Below are positions 7,748-16,354 of a stretch of DNA of 59,837 nt, one piece after another (the first letter of the stretch is position 1; every line of letters begins with the position of its first letter). Made by a program: the position numbers and the translations under genes. This DNA comes from Candidatus Poribacteria bacterium (GTDB taxonomy: Bacteria > Poribacteria > WGA-4E > WGA-3G): assembly GCA_022823085.1 (NCBI GenBank), contig JAJDXV010000085.1, positions 1 through 59,837 of the forward strand, read 5' to 3'. Under the pieces are notes generated by a model. It saw nothing but the letters and a program-made list of their open reading frames with translations, made no database searches and was not told the DNA's origin.

Positions 7748-8020
7748 TTATGCTCCCGGATTCCGCCAGACAATACGTCCGCGCGTTAAATCGTATGGAG
7801 AAAGTTCGACGGTAACATGATCACCGGGAAGCACCCAGATTTTGTGCCGCATCAGTTTACCTGCAAGATACGCCACAACTTTGTGGTCGTTCTCTTCTAA
7901 TTTAACATGAAACAGGTTTCCCGGTAAGGATTCCATGACAACCCCCAATACGCGGATAGCGGTGTCTTTATTAGCATTAACAGATTCATGAGTTTCTGGG
8001 GACGTTCTTTCTTTTTTCAT
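7748..8020 (-). CDS. infA: Translation initiation factor IF-1
   Basis: 90 residues; IF-1 is usually 71-73. The OB-fold core is clear: [62 protein letters not shown] (given here in part as [20 protein letters not shown]). IF-1 blocks the A site of the 30S subunit during initiation. An N-terminal extension of about 17 polar residues ([18 protein letters not shown]) is unusual. GGAG lies 10 bases before the ATG. In most bacteria infA lies after secY/adk/map in the spc region; here it is about 10 kb away, beside rsgA. Confidence 0.93.
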   Translation of the reverse strand: MKKERTSPETHESVNANKDTAIRVLGVVMESLPGNLFHVKLEENDHKVVAYLAGKLMRHKIWVLPGDHVTVELSPYDLTRGRIVWRNPGA

Positions 8021-8103
8021 CTGATTTTCTCCTTTTTTATTTTACGTTATTTGCTTTAACACTATTTTGGATGCACTTAATTAACGTTTTGTTCGGAAAA
8101 AAG

Positions 8104-8132
8104 TTGACACGATCCGTTGAAAGTTGTAAAAT
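8104..8132 (+). promoter_or_regulatory. Promoter of the PhyH gene
   Basis: TTGACA (8104-8109), 17 bases, TAAAAT (8127-8132), 55 bases before the ATG at 8188. A near-copy of the dispersed GGATGCACTT repeat lies just upstream at about 8060-8078. Confidence 0.75.
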
Positions 8133-8187
8133 ACATCTGTGGAATTTTCTATTTCCGCTTTTCTATAAACGAAGGAGAAAAAAGATA

Positions 8188-8991
8188 ATGAGCCAAGCTT
8201 TACCTCTCGTTGCCTATCCTGATCTCGAAAACCGAGTCAAGGCGATGGAAGAAGATGGGTATGCCTATCTCCCGAAGGTCATTGACACCGGAGAACTTGC
8301 TGAACTTCGCGCGGCGATGGATCGGCTAACAGCGATCCCTGAGAGTTTTGACCGGCACAGTGTCCCCGAAAACGGAAGCGGCTTTCTGAACAAGCACATC
8401 AATAACGCCTTCAACCGTGATCCGGTCTTTCTGCGATACTTAGATAAATCTCCTGTCATCGAATTGGCAGAAGCGGTTCACGGTGACGATTGTCACGTCA
8501 TCGGTATGACGGCTTGGATGACGGGGCCAGGTCGCCCTGATCAAGGGCTGCATACAGATTGGCTGCCGATCCCACTGCCCACAGATATTTTAGAAGACCC
8601 GCGTGTTAAAGTGCCGATTTTTATCACAACCGCGCACTATTATCTTGACAACCTCTACGAAGACCTCGGTCCGACGAAGTTCGTTCCGGGCAGCCATCTG
8701 TCCGGACGGCGACCCGATGGTGAAACGGAATGGAAAGGTGCTAAAGAACAGAGCATCCTCTGTAATGCCGGTGACGTTGTGCTTTTCAGAAGTGAGGTTT
8801 GGCACCGTGGCACGGCAAACCGAAGTAACCAGACCCGCTACCTATTACAAGTGCATTATGCAAACCGTATGATAACGCAGAAATTCCCGCCTTACCTGAA
8901 CCGGTTTCAGTTCGATGCAGCGATCTTGGAACAGGCGACAGAACGTCAGCAACGCCTGATGGGTAACCATCGTCCGGGCGCCTACGATTGA
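8188..8991 (+). CDS. Phytanoyl-CoA dioxygenase (PhyH) family Fe(II)/2-oxoglutarate enzyme
   Basis: 267 residues from ATG 8188, with GAAGGAG 9 bases upstream; the longer open frame from 8071 has no such site. PhyH proteins are double-stranded beta-helix oxygenases that bind Fe(II) through H-x-D...H and 2-oxoglutarate through Arg. Visible here: H-T-D in QGLHTDWLPI, the distal His in EVWHRGTANRS and the following TR. Poribacteria have many members of this family and their substrates are mostly unknown. It is expressed from its own promoter (8104-8132) and followed by a DMT-type exporter 49 bases later, so the product or substrate may be moved by that transporter. Confidence 0.85.
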   Translation: MSQALPLVAYPDLENRVKAMEEDGYAYLPKVIDTGELAELRAAMDRLTAIPESFDRHSVPENGSGFLNKHINNAFNRDPVFLRYLDKSPVIELAEAVHGDDCHVIGMTAWMTGPGRPDQGLHTDWLPIPLPTDILEDPRVKVPIFITTAHYYLDNLYEDLGPTKFVPGSHLSGRRPDGETEWKGAKEQSILCNAGDVVLFRSEVWHRGTANRSNQTRYLLQVHYANRMITQKFPPYLNRFQFDAAILEQATERQQRLMGNHRPGAYD

Positions 8992-9040
8992 TAGTACGAT
9001 CCACTAAAGAACGCTAACTTAATGAGGATGACCGTTCCCT

Positions 9041-9961
9041 TTGCATAGAAACGAGACACCTGAAAAAGCACCAAGACCAAATGTTATCAGCGAGGATCCA
9101 CACGGGAAGATTATTGCCCTTAGTCTCCTCCTCGCTTTTCTCTGGGGCGGCAATTCACCCGCAATAAAAGTCGGTTTACAAGATTTCCCACCGATGGCGT
9201 TGGCGTTTTTCCGCTTTGTCATAGGTCTTGTTATTGTCTGTTTTTGGTCATTTTACCGTCATGTCTCACTCGGTTTGCGACGTGGTGAATTTGCAAGATT
9301 GCTGCTCCTTACAGCGATTTTCATAATCCAAATTATCTGTTTGAACACCGGTACCAAATTCACAACAGCATCACGTTCAACCATTTTTGTTAACGTCTAT
9401 CCGTTTTTCACCGCCCTCTTCGCGCATTTCTGGATTCCCAGTGAACGGCTCTCTATACCAAAGACATTGGGGATCGTCGTTGCCTTCAGTGGTGTCTTCA
9501 TAACCGTCGCTCCGAATCTCGGAGAGGGCGAAACGAGTCTTCTTGGCGATATACTTGTCCTTATCAGCGGATGTTTCTTGGGATTACGTGTTGTCGTGAC
9601 AAAACTCCTCGTTCAAGCAATACACCCGTATCGGCTTCTCGTCTGGTATTTAAGTTTGAGTCTTCCGTGTTATGCCGCAATGAATTTGATATGGGAACGC
9701 GGGGAACCGATGCAGTTGACCCTTTCAAGTGCTGCCGCACTCCTTTATCAAGGTGGTGTTATCGCTGGTTACTGTTTCTTAGCATGGACAGCGATCCTTG
9801 AGAGATATAGTGCAAGTAAACTGGTCGTGCTTTTCTTTGCGACCCCGTTGTCAGGTGTGTTATTCAGTTACTTAGTGTTAGGTGATGAATTGACGCTAAA
9901 TCTGCTCATCGGTGCTGTTCTGGTGGCAGGTGGTATTTATCTCGTAAACATGCGGCGTTGA
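9041..9961 (+). CDS. DMT superfamily (EamA) transporter
   Basis: 306 residues with about ten hydrophobic helices and two EamA repeats, the first opening with LLLAFLWGGNSPAIKVGL. The family moves small metabolites across the inner membrane. The start is TTG 9041, with AGGA 9 bases earlier; an ATG at 9028 in another frame ends at once, and no later ATG is in frame before the first helix. It follows the PhyH gene and probably shares its transcript. Substrate not predictable. Confidence 0.85.
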   Translation: MHRNETPEKAPRPNVISEDPHGKIIALSLLLAFLWGGNSPAIKVGLQDFPPMALAFFRFVIGLVIVCFWSFYRHVSLGLRRGEFARLLLLTAIFIIQIICLNTGTKFTTASRSTIFVNVYPFFTALFAHFWIPSERLSIPKTLGIVVAFSGVFITVAPNLGEGETSLLGDILVLISGCFLGLRVVVTKLLVQAIHPYRLLVWYLSLSLPCYAAMNLIWERGEPMQLTLSSAAALLYQGGVIAGYCFLAWTAILERYSASKLVVLFFATPLSGVLFSYLVLGDELTLNLLIGAVLVAGGIYLVNMRR

Positions 9962-10057
9962 TAGGCAGAAAGTGCCTCTAACTCTTTTTTTTCTCTGCCA
10001 AACCCCATTCAAGTTGCTCTATTTTTATGAGCAGTTTTGTTATTGGCGGTATCATTA

Positions 10058-10519
10058 TCAACTTACCTCTTGTAACCATGTGTGTGGGTTTTCGACCCGG
10101 ACTCGGAGTTGTGCGTGATGGCGTTTCGCGAGTCGTAACATCCGGTCATCGGTTGTCAAAAGAACATCTGCTCCACCGCTTTCCGCACACGCAATATGTA
10201 AGGCATCAAACAACTTGAACCCTAAAGATTGAAGATATGCAGCTCTGGTTCTTTCCACTGTCCCTACTAAAATGGTCTCATTTGTGAAATTTAACCTGTC
10301 TGTTATTGCCTCGCGCTTTTTTAGATTAGGATTGTTTGCAGCCTCAATTGCTAAAACCTCACTCGAAATCCAGTGTAATTGACCCAGAGAAAAATAATTG
10401 ACGATTGTCTCAACGGCTTCGGTTTCACTGCGGATCCGATCTTGTGTTTGATCATCTAAGGGTCGGCCTACACAACATGTATCCAGATAGACTTTCGAGG
10501 CAAGAAACTGAATTTGCAC
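10058..10519 (-). CDS. PIN-domain ribonuclease, VapC-like toxin
   Basis: 153 residues from GTG 10519. PIN domains are Mg-dependent RNases; the acidic residues expected are visible: D13 (VYLDTCC), E near 54 (SSEVLAIE), D in LFDALHIACAE and DD in LLTTDDRML. It begins 8 bases after the stop of the 10528-10986 gene, the usual antitoxin-then-toxin order. The RNA target is unknown. Confidence 0.82.
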   Translation of the reverse strand: MQIQFLASKVYLDTCCVGRPLDDQTQDRIRSETEAVETIVNYFSLGQLHWISSEVLAIEAANNPNLKKREAITDRLNFTNETILVGTVERTRAAYLQSLGFKLFDALHIACAESGGADVLLTTDDRMLRLAKRHHAQLRVRVENPHTWLQEVS

Positions 10520-10527
10520 ACGTTCAC

Positions 10528-10986
10528 CTATTCCGCTTCTTCCACCGGATCCGCCTCGCGTACTTGGGTCGCAGCTAGGATTGTTTCCTGATCAGATGTA
10601 CCGCGCTTTTTGGATGAGGCTAAAGTGCAATCGCTTGGGACCGGTTTGCACAGTCGCAGGAACCTCATCTGCCCAGAAACTCCCATTTCTCCTGAAATCG
10701 CGCTGAGACCAAACCGATAAACCTCTAAGTCGGTCATTTCATCTATAGTTTTCGGCCGCTCATTTTTCGGACTCTCCTGTTTTTCCTGGCGGAGCTCCTG
10801 GATGCCGCGCATGATCGCTTCCATATCCAGGGCATCCAACCATTTATGGCGTTCCACAGTATAATCACCCGTAGCTGGTTCACACTGCTGGAGAAACCTA
10901 ATGGCCCCCGCATGACCGAGTTTATCCAAAAGCACCCTAAGGCCTAGCTCATACACCTCAGCGTCTGTTATAGCTTGGACGTTCAT
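10528..10986 (-). CDS. Putative antitoxin with an internal duplication
   Basis: 152 residues from ATG 10986 with GGAGGTG upstream; a GTG 15 bases earlier is the alternative. Two related halves are visible: ITDAEVYELGLRVLLDKLG...AIRFLQQCEPATGDYT (about 5-50) and MTDLEVYRFGLSAISGEMG...QMRFLRLCKPVPSDCT (about 85-125). I recall single-copy versions of this family next to PIN toxins in cyanobacteria and Poribacteria, but no characterised member. The position directly upstream of a PIN gene supports an antitoxin role. DNA-binding features are not obvious. Confidence 0.6.
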   Translation of the reverse strand: MNVQAITDAEVYELGLRVLLDKLGHAGAIRFLQQCEPATGDYTVERHKWLDALDMEAIMRGIQELRQEKQESPKNERPKTIDEMTDLEVYRFGLSAISGEMGVSGQMRFLRLCKPVPSDCTLASSKKRGTSDQETILAATQVREADPVEEAE

Positions 10987-11027
10987 CGCACCCACCTCCA
11001 CTAACTACATGTGATGTAAGACCACGC

Positions 11028-11657
11028 TTATTTGCTCACAGATTGTGGTGCCATCGCCGGATAGATTTCTATATCGGAACGCGTGATGAGTACACCGGTG
11101 TAGAAGGTTAACCAATCTCCACAGAGTTCAATAGACATAAACGTATCATCACCACTGGCGTATTCGTGTAATTCAACGTCAAATTTCTCTTCACCCTCGG
11201 CATCGGTAACAGTCAGGACTGCAGGCACAACATCCTGTCGCGTGTACTCAACGGCAATGTCTTCGTTTTCGTTATCCGGGTCAGGAAAATAGAGCGTTAT
11301 ATGATCGGGCAATGGATCGCCGAGTTCGCACTCATCATCAACGATCCATCGAGAAACCTCGTATTCCTCTTTCGTTCCGGCGATATGGTCAACACCGAGG
11401 ACGACCTCTCCTTCTGCGTCGCGAATGTGATACATATAGCGACGAAGGCTGTCCGCTTCATACTTTTTTCGCGTGACAAGTTTGAAGGCATGCGAAGTAT
11501 CTCCAGTCTCCTCATAAGTAATGAGATCGGAGAGTTCAATCATGCTGTCAATCGGAATATCGACCAATTCATGCCGTACCGGCTCTTTAGGTTCAGCATC
11601 CTTGCGTCTACCGAACAAAGATCTCCCACCTTTTTTTTCTCTACCAAATAGTGCCAT
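11028..11657 (-). CDS. Cytoplasmic protein of unknown function
   Basis: 209 residues, acidic, no signal peptide. It starts with two FGR-x-K motifs (MALFGREKKGGRSLFGRRK), then a beta-rich domain (YMYHIRDAEGEVVLGVDHI, RWIVDDECELGDPLP, LCGDWLTFYTGVLI). It starts 8 bases after the Ser/Arg-rich exported gene ends, so the two form an operon. It resembles DUF4178-type proteins only loosely and I do not assign it. Confidence 0.65.
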   Translation of the reverse strand: MALFGREKKGGRSLFGRRKDAEPKEPVRHELVDIPIDSMIELSDLITYEETGDTSHAFKLVTRKKYEADSLRRYMYHIRDAEGEVVLGVDHIAGTKEEYEVSRWIVDDECELGDPLPDHITLYFPDPDNENEDIAVEYTRQDVVPAVLTVTDAEGEEKFDVELHEYASGDDTFMSIELCGDWLTFYTGVLITRSDIEIYPAMAPQSVSK

Positions 11658-11665
11658 ATTACCAC

Positions 11666-12796
11666 CTAAAAGTAGCCTTTATTATACATGACTAACATAA
11701 TAACGCCAACAACAAGGAGGCTTCCAAAGATAAGGAGGAACCAAGTTGCTCCAGATGTCTTTTTCTCTACATAAACAGTCCGTGTGGCTGGTGGTGCCCG
11801 CGTTGACGTTGACGTTGCAGTCGATGTCGTGACTGTCGGTGTCTCTGAAGCGGCTGCGAGGAGTTCCTGTTTTATTGCTGCCTCATCGGGTAGTTCCTCA
11901 ACAGTGAAGACCTCCACGTTATCCCCATAAAATTCATCGGGATTTTCCTCAACATAACTTGCCGCATAGTCCTCATCTCGATTGGTTCCGGGATCGACGT
12001 AATTCGAGTTCGGTTCAACACCTTGACTCTCGTAGTAATCCCGATAAAATTCGTATTCCGCCTGCTTTTCGGCACTCCAGTGTGACCGATCATAATCGCG
12101 ATGGTGATAGTGCCAGAGGTAACTCCGTTGAATCGCATGGTTGTAGTAATCATGGAAATAGATACCGAACATCATATTGTTAAACGCCATGGATGCTGCC
12201 ATGCTGTACATCGGGTACCCCATGACCGGATAATAACCACCGTAATTGTTGATGTTAATCGTAGAACGCTGATCTCGCCGGGCTTTTGCGGTTCGGCGAT
12301 CGGCTGTCCTGACTTGGCGTTTCAAGGTACGGTTTTCTGCCTTGAGTTGCCGGACCTGTTTCCGATTTTGTGCGGTTGTCTGCCGTTGTTGCGTGCGGGA
12401 TGCGTTCCGCGTAGCAGTTGTGCTGCGGTTTGAACTTGGCGTTGTCGCTTTCGCGCTGCTTGTAGCCGTCTGTCTCTGTCGCGCCGCCGTGCTGGTGCGC
12501 GTGCCGGTAGTTCTCGTTGAACTACTTCTGTTGTAGGTGCTACCTGTGCTACGCGTCGTCCGAGTCGTTGCGCGCGGGCTGGTATAAGAACGACTTGTGC
12601 TACTTCGGCTGCGTGTACTACTACTGGAGCGTTTCGGCGTATAACTCCGCCGAGTTGTGCTGCGACTATAACTCCGGCTACGACTGAAACTGCGCCCACC
12701 ACCATAGCGTCGGCTCTCTACGATATCCGGCGCGAAACTGAATAGAAAGACGACCAAAACAGTAAGTACTGAAAGTTGTTTTAATTTACGTTTCAC
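11666..12796 (-). CDS. Exported Ser/Thr/Arg-rich protein with a C-terminal membrane helix
   Basis: 376 residues. Signal peptide at about 1-28 (LSVLTVLVVFLFSFAPDIVES). Residues about 30-180 are low-complexity Ser/Thr/Arg repeats (SRSRSYSRSTTRRSYTPKRSSSS...), then a Tyr/His/Met-rich part (YYPVMGYPMYSMAASMAFNNMMFGIYFHDYYNHAIQ, seen here as GYYPVMGYPMYS), an acidic stretch, and near 350-370 a membrane helix (TWFLLIFGSLLVVGVIMLVM). The layout suggests a surface protein anchored at its C-terminus with a long basic stalk. No known domain. Confidence 0.7.
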   Translation of the reverse strand: MKRKLKQLSVLTVLVVFLFSFAPDIVESRRYGGGRSFSRSRSYSRSTTRRSYTPKRSSSSTRSRSSTSRSYTSPRATTRTTRSTGSTYNRSSSTRTTGTRTSTAARQRQTATSSAKATTPSSNRSTTATRNASRTQQRQTTAQNRKQVRQLKAENRTLKRQVRTADRRTAKARRDQRSTININNYGGYYPVMGYPMYSMAASMAFNNMMFGIYFHDYYNHAIQRSYLWHYHHRDYDRSHWSAEKQAEYEFYRDYYESQGVEPNSNYVDPGTNRDEDYAASYVEENPDEFYGDNVEVFTVEELPDEAAIKQELLAAASETPTVTTSTATSTSTRAPPATRTVYVEKKTSGATWFLLIFGSLLVVGVIMLVMYNKGYF

Positions 12797-12829
12797 CCTA
12801 CGCCTCCTTGGATTTTTTTCGGGAAAGAC

Positions 12830-12858
12830 TTGACAAAAGATATTGAATCTGTTAAAAT
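12830..12858 (+). promoter_or_regulatory. Promoter of tRNA-Arg
   Basis: TTGACA (12830-12835), 17 bases, TAAAAT (12853-12858), about 50 bases before the tRNA. The orientation fits only the tRNA. Confidence 0.8.
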
Positions 12859-12907
12859 ATTTAGGAATTCACAACATTAGCACCGATTTCGCTTACGAAA
12901 CCTTTAT

Positions 12908-12981
<74 letters not shown>

Positions 12982-13144
12982 TTCTTTACTTTAAATGGAG
13001 AGTGTGCAAGGCACACCCTCGCCACGTACAATTCCATACTTAATACTTTAGAGTATGCTAACATTAAAAAAGATAGCTGTCAAGGATTTTTAAGCTTTTC
13101 GACACGATGCAGATTGACGCAATCGTAAACTTAACACTGCCTTC

Positions 13145-13176
13145 AAGTGTAGCACCTCACAGAAAATGTTACACTT
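13145..13176. promoter_or_regulatory. Upstream operator-like inverted repeat
   Basis: AAGTGTAGCA (13145-13154) and TGTTACACTT (13167-13176) form an imperfect inverted repeat using the same TGTTACAC core as the palindrome at 13264-13285, about 100 bases away. Two such sites are consistent with cooperative or looping repression. Confidence 0.5.
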
Positions 13177-13263
13177 TTAATAATTTTCGCGACAGCACGC
13201 TTTAACGAAAACGCCTTAGAAGCAAGGCACCGTATACGTTCACACGTGATACTTCTTAACTGT

Positions 13264-13285
13264 AATGTTACACAAGTGTAACATT
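13264..13285. promoter_or_regulatory. Palindromic operator before the SMP-30 gene
   Basis: Perfect 10-base arms AATGTTACAC and GTGTAACATT with two bases between, ending 12 bases before the ATG at 13298. The size and symmetry suit a dimeric repressor such as a LacI, GntR or MarR-type protein. No regulator gene is next to it. The rest of the 12982-13297 gap shows only the related site at 13145-13176. Confidence 0.65.
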
Positions 13286-13297
13286 TTGGGGGAAAAT

Positions 13298-14182
13298 ATG
13301 CCACTTGACGTACGCGACGCACGATTATTAGATTTAGTTGATGCAGACGCAGACATTCAACAAATCGCAACCGGGTGTCAATTCACGGAGGGTCCCCTCT
13401 GGCACGCCACCGGACAGTTCCTGCTCTTTAGCGACATTCCAGCCAATAAAATGCGGAAGTGGGACGAAGAAACCGGGATGACTGTCTTCCGCGACCCGTC
13501 TGGTAAATCAAACGGATTGACTTACGATAAAGGCGGACACCTCATCGCTTGTGAACACGCCAACCGGCGCGTATCACTGACAACAGCCGATGGCGATGTC
13601 CTCACAATCGCCTCTCACTATCAAGGAAAACGCCTGAACAGTCCGAACGACATCGTTGTAAAATCTGACGGGAGCATCTATTTTACGGACCCCCCGTACG
13701 GACTCAGCGCAGCGTACGGAGCGGAATCAGAAAAAGAACTCGATTTCCAAGGGGTCTATCGCTTATCATTAGATTACGAGACGCTGACCCTCCTCGTTGA
13801 CGACTTTGACAGACCCAACGGTATCTGCTTTTCACCCGACGAATCCATCCTCTATATTAACGACACCGAGCGGATGCATGTCCGCGCCTTCGATGTTCAA
13901 CCTGACGGTACGATCGCGAACGGTCGCGTTTTCGGTGTAGAAGACGGAGATGGCGGAAAACCCGACGGAATGAAGGTTGATGTTGATGGAAATGTTTATC
14001 TAACCGGTCCAGGCGGGATTTGGGTCTTCGCGCCGGATGCCACCCACCTCGGCGTTATTCTCGTTCCAGAGCGTGCAGCGAACTTGGCGTGGGGAGGCGA
14101 TGATTGGAAAACGCTCTTTATCACAGCAAGTACCTCCGTCTATCGCGTCGCCTGTAAAACAGTGGGAGTCGCCGTACCGTAA
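13298..14182 (+). CDS. SMP-30/gluconolactonase family protein
   Basis: 294 residues from ATG 13298 (GGGGG before it); an ATG inside the operator at 13265 would add 11 residues but has no ribosome binding site. These are six-bladed propellers that hydrolyse sugar lactones with one divalent metal bound by Glu, Asn and Asp. Visible: E31 in FTEGPLW, N in NSPNDIVVKSDGSIYFTDP, D in KPDGMKVD. The stop overlaps the start of dut (TAATG). It probably opens a sugar-acid route controlled by the palindrome upstream; the actual lactone is unknown. Confidence 0.85.
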   Translation: MPLDVRDARLLDLVDADADIQQIATGCQFTEGPLWHATGQFLLFSDIPANKMRKWDEETGMTVFRDPSGKSNGLTYDKGGHLIACEHANRRVSLTTADGDVLTIASHYQGKRLNSPNDIVVKSDGSIYFTDPPYGLSAAYGAESEKELDFQGVYRLSLDYETLTLLVDDFDRPNGICFSPDESILYINDTERMHVRAFDVQPDGTIANGRVFGVEDGDGGKPDGMKVDVDGNVYLTGPGGIWVFAPDATHLGVILVPERAANLAWGGDDWKTLFITASTSVYRVACKTVGVAVP

Positions 14183-14619
14183 TGCCAATGCACATTAAAA
14201 TCAAGCGCATCGATAAAACGCTCCCTTTACCGAAATATGAGACGGCAGGTTCCGTAGGCTTTGATCTGATCTGTCGAGAAGCGGCAGAGATTCCACCGCA
14301 AGCTATTGTTCTCATCCCCGCAAATGTTATCGTCGAAACACCGCCAGGTTACATGCTGATGGTCTGTTTGCGGAGCAGTACACCGCGTAAATTCGGGCTG
14401 ATAATGCCCCAAGGTGTCGGTATTGTTGATAACGATTACTGCGGCGAGGAAGACGAATTGAAAATTCAGGTCTACAATTTCACGGATGAAATCGTGAATG
14501 TTGAGAGAGGCAGTCGGATTGCACAAGCGGTCTTTGTTCGTGTAGCGACAGCAGAATGGAATGAGGTTGAACAGATGTCCGCCGCTTCAAGAGGCGGGTT
14601 TGGCAGCACAGACCGATAG
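14182..14619 (+). CDS. dut: dUTP diphosphatase
   Basis: 145 residues. Hydrolyses dUTP to dUMP and pyrophosphate, supplying thyA and keeping uracil out of DNA. Trimeric dUTPase motifs are visible: AGSVGFDL, LRSSTPRKFGL, GVGIVDNDYCGEEDE (catalytic region), RGSRIAQ, and the C-terminal RGGFGST that closes over the site. The start ATG overlaps the preceding stop. thyA follows 67 bases later and folA soon after, forming a complete dTMP route. Confidence 0.95.
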   Translation: MPMHIKIKRIDKTLPLPKYETAGSVGFDLICREAAEIPPQAIVLIPANVIVETPPGYMLMVCLRSSTPRKFGLIMPQGVGIVDNDYCGEEDELKIQVYNFTDEIVNVERGSRIAQAVFVRVATAEWNEVEQMSAASRGGFGSTDR

Positions 14620-14686
14620 ATTGTGCTACCAGTGATATGTATAGGAGGAGTGCCAGTAACAGACGCTGGCAATCAGTAGGCATCAG

Positions 14687-15484
14687 ATGAAACAGCACCT
14701 TGAAGGACTTCAGCAGATATTGGACACCGGCGTTGATCGAATGGGCAGGAACGGGCAGACGCGTGCGATCTTCGGTATGCAGATGCGATATAATATGGAA
14801 GACGGTTTTCCGGCTGTGACCACCAAGAAACTCGCCTTCCGATCTGTTAAAGCGGAACTCTTAGGTTTCCTGCGCGGTTACGATCACGCTGAGCAGTTTG
14901 AGAAATTAGGCACACAGATATGGAACGCAAACGCCGATGCATGGGGACGTGATGGCTACCTCGGACGGATATACGGTGTCCAATGGCGAAAGTGGAAAAC
15001 CGAAGAAGGGACGATTGATCAACTCGCCAAAGTTATCGAACAACTCCAGACAAACCCACATAGCCGTAAACATATTGTTACAGCGTGGAATCCGGCGGAA
15101 TTAGAGGAGATGGCACTCACACCCTGCCACATGTGCTTCCAATTCTTTATCGCAGACAGCAAGTTGTCGCTTCAGATGTATCAACCGAGTTGTGATATGT
15201 TCTTAGGTGTGCCCTTTAATATCGCCTCGTACGCACTACTTCTGCACATGGTGGCGCAAATAACAGATTTAACGCCTCATGAATTCATTCATACTTTAGG
15301 CGATGCACACATTTATCATGCCCACTTTGAAGCTGTCGAAATGCAATTGAACCGTGAACCGTATCCGCTCCCGCAACTCGTTTTGAACCCAGAGATTAAG
15401 TCCATTGATGCTTTCAAGATGCAACACATTCAGTTAGAGAACTATCAACACCACGATGCAATTCGCGCACCCATGATTGTCTAA
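14687..15484 (+). CDS. thyA: Thymidylate synthase ThyA
   Basis: 265 residues, standard length. Methylates dUMP to dTMP using methylene-tetrahydrofolate, which is left as dihydrofolate for FolA. Seen: the Arg loop near residue 20 (GQTRAIFG), LLGFLRG, the catalytic Cys in ALTPCHMCFQF, RKHIVTAWNPAE, the dUMP-binding YQPSCDMFLGVPFNI and GDAHIYHAH. The region between 14620 and 14686 carries the inverted sequence TGCCAGTAACAGACGCTGGCA, a small hairpin. Confidence 0.97.
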   Translation: MKQHLEGLQQILDTGVDRMGRNGQTRAIFGMQMRYNMEDGFPAVTTKKLAFRSVKAELLGFLRGYDHAEQFEKLGTQIWNANADAWGRDGYLGRIYGVQWRKWKTEEGTIDQLAKVIEQLQTNPHSRKHIVTAWNPAELEEMALTPCHMCFQFFIADSKLSLQMYQPSCDMFLGVPFNIASYALLLHMVAQITDLTPHEFIHTLGDAHIYHAHFEAVEMQLNREPYPLPQLVLNPEIKSIDAFKMQHIQLENYQHHDAIRAPMIV

Positions 15485-15500
15485 TAGGAGGATCGGGACG

Positions 15501-16295
15501 ATGGCAAGAATACATAGGTTGGCACTTTTCGCTATAAGCGTTGCGGTATTGCTCGCGGGTTGCGGGCAATCTAACGAAAATGAATATGCGATCGCGCGCT
15601 TAGCAGACATGATAACCGTTTATTGGGTACTGCCAGCAAATTCAGAAGTTGCCAATTTTGAACTCAAGGATAATGTCTTGGAATTGGAAGTTGATACAGG
15701 CGAACTGCAGGAAAAGAAGAAACTTTCCATTCCAATTGGTGCAGAGCGGTATCCGGCATCTTTCACAATCGCAGAAAATCATGAAATCCTTGAAATTAAG
15801 GGAATGCGTAGACTGGATGAACTTGCGATCTTTCATATCATGGCTAACCCCACGATGGAATCCACCTCAGGGTCCCCATTTAAGACACATATAATGTGGA
15901 AGTGGATTGATGGAAAATGGCAGGAGTCACCACAGATAGTCCCGTTTACTTGTGCCTATACTTCATCTCGACCAGACAGATATCTTCGCCATATCGGTGA
16001 TGACGATAAACCGGGGAATTTTACACAGGCAGAAACTTTCCGGTCAGGTGACAGGATCACGGCGTATTGGCACAGCCCCAGTAAACCTGGAAAATGGTTT
16101 AACCAAGGGCAAGCAGAAAAAGGATATACCAGTGGTGGAATAGGGGAACGAGCCATTGGGCTTCCAGATAATTGGATCAAACGCATGTCCATTACAAACG
16201 TAGAACCACATGAAGATATCACGTGCTTAGGAATCGGTATAACACCTGAGATCTTCATTGCATATTTCCGAGTGCACCCCAATTCTACTGAGTAA
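15501..16295 (+). CDS. Lipoprotein of unknown function
   Basis: 264 residues from ATG 15501 with TAGGAGG upstream. Type II signal peptide with lipobox LLAGC (Cys at about 20). The rest is beta-rich with repeated W and Y motifs (TVYWVLP, ITAYWHSPSKPGKWFN), resembling domains that bind haem or sugars in other Poribacterial lipoproteins, but I cannot assign it. It lies between thyA and folA in the same direction. Confidence 0.75.
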   Translation: MARIHRLALFAISVAVLLAGCGQSNENEYAIARLADMITVYWVLPANSEVANFELKDNVLELEVDTGELQEKKKLSIPIGAERYPASFTIAENHEILEIKGMRRLDELAIFHIMANPTMESTSGSPFKTHIMWKWIDGKWQESPQIVPFTCAYTSSRPDRYLRHIGDDDKPGNFTQAETFRSGDRITAYWHSPSKPGKWFNQGQAEKGYTSGGIGERAIGLPDNWIKRMSITNVEPHEDITCLGIGITPEIFIAYFRVHPNSTE

Positions 16296-16354
16296 GATCG
16301 GAACCTCTCTGCTTCAAATGTTCAAAGGAAATAAGGAAGGAGCGGAAGCCTAAT

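Noticed and set aside
12322..12705. 127-residue Arg/Ala-rich ORF within the Ser/Arg-rich exported gene
   Set aside because: Alternate frame of a low-complexity region; such regions are open in several frames.
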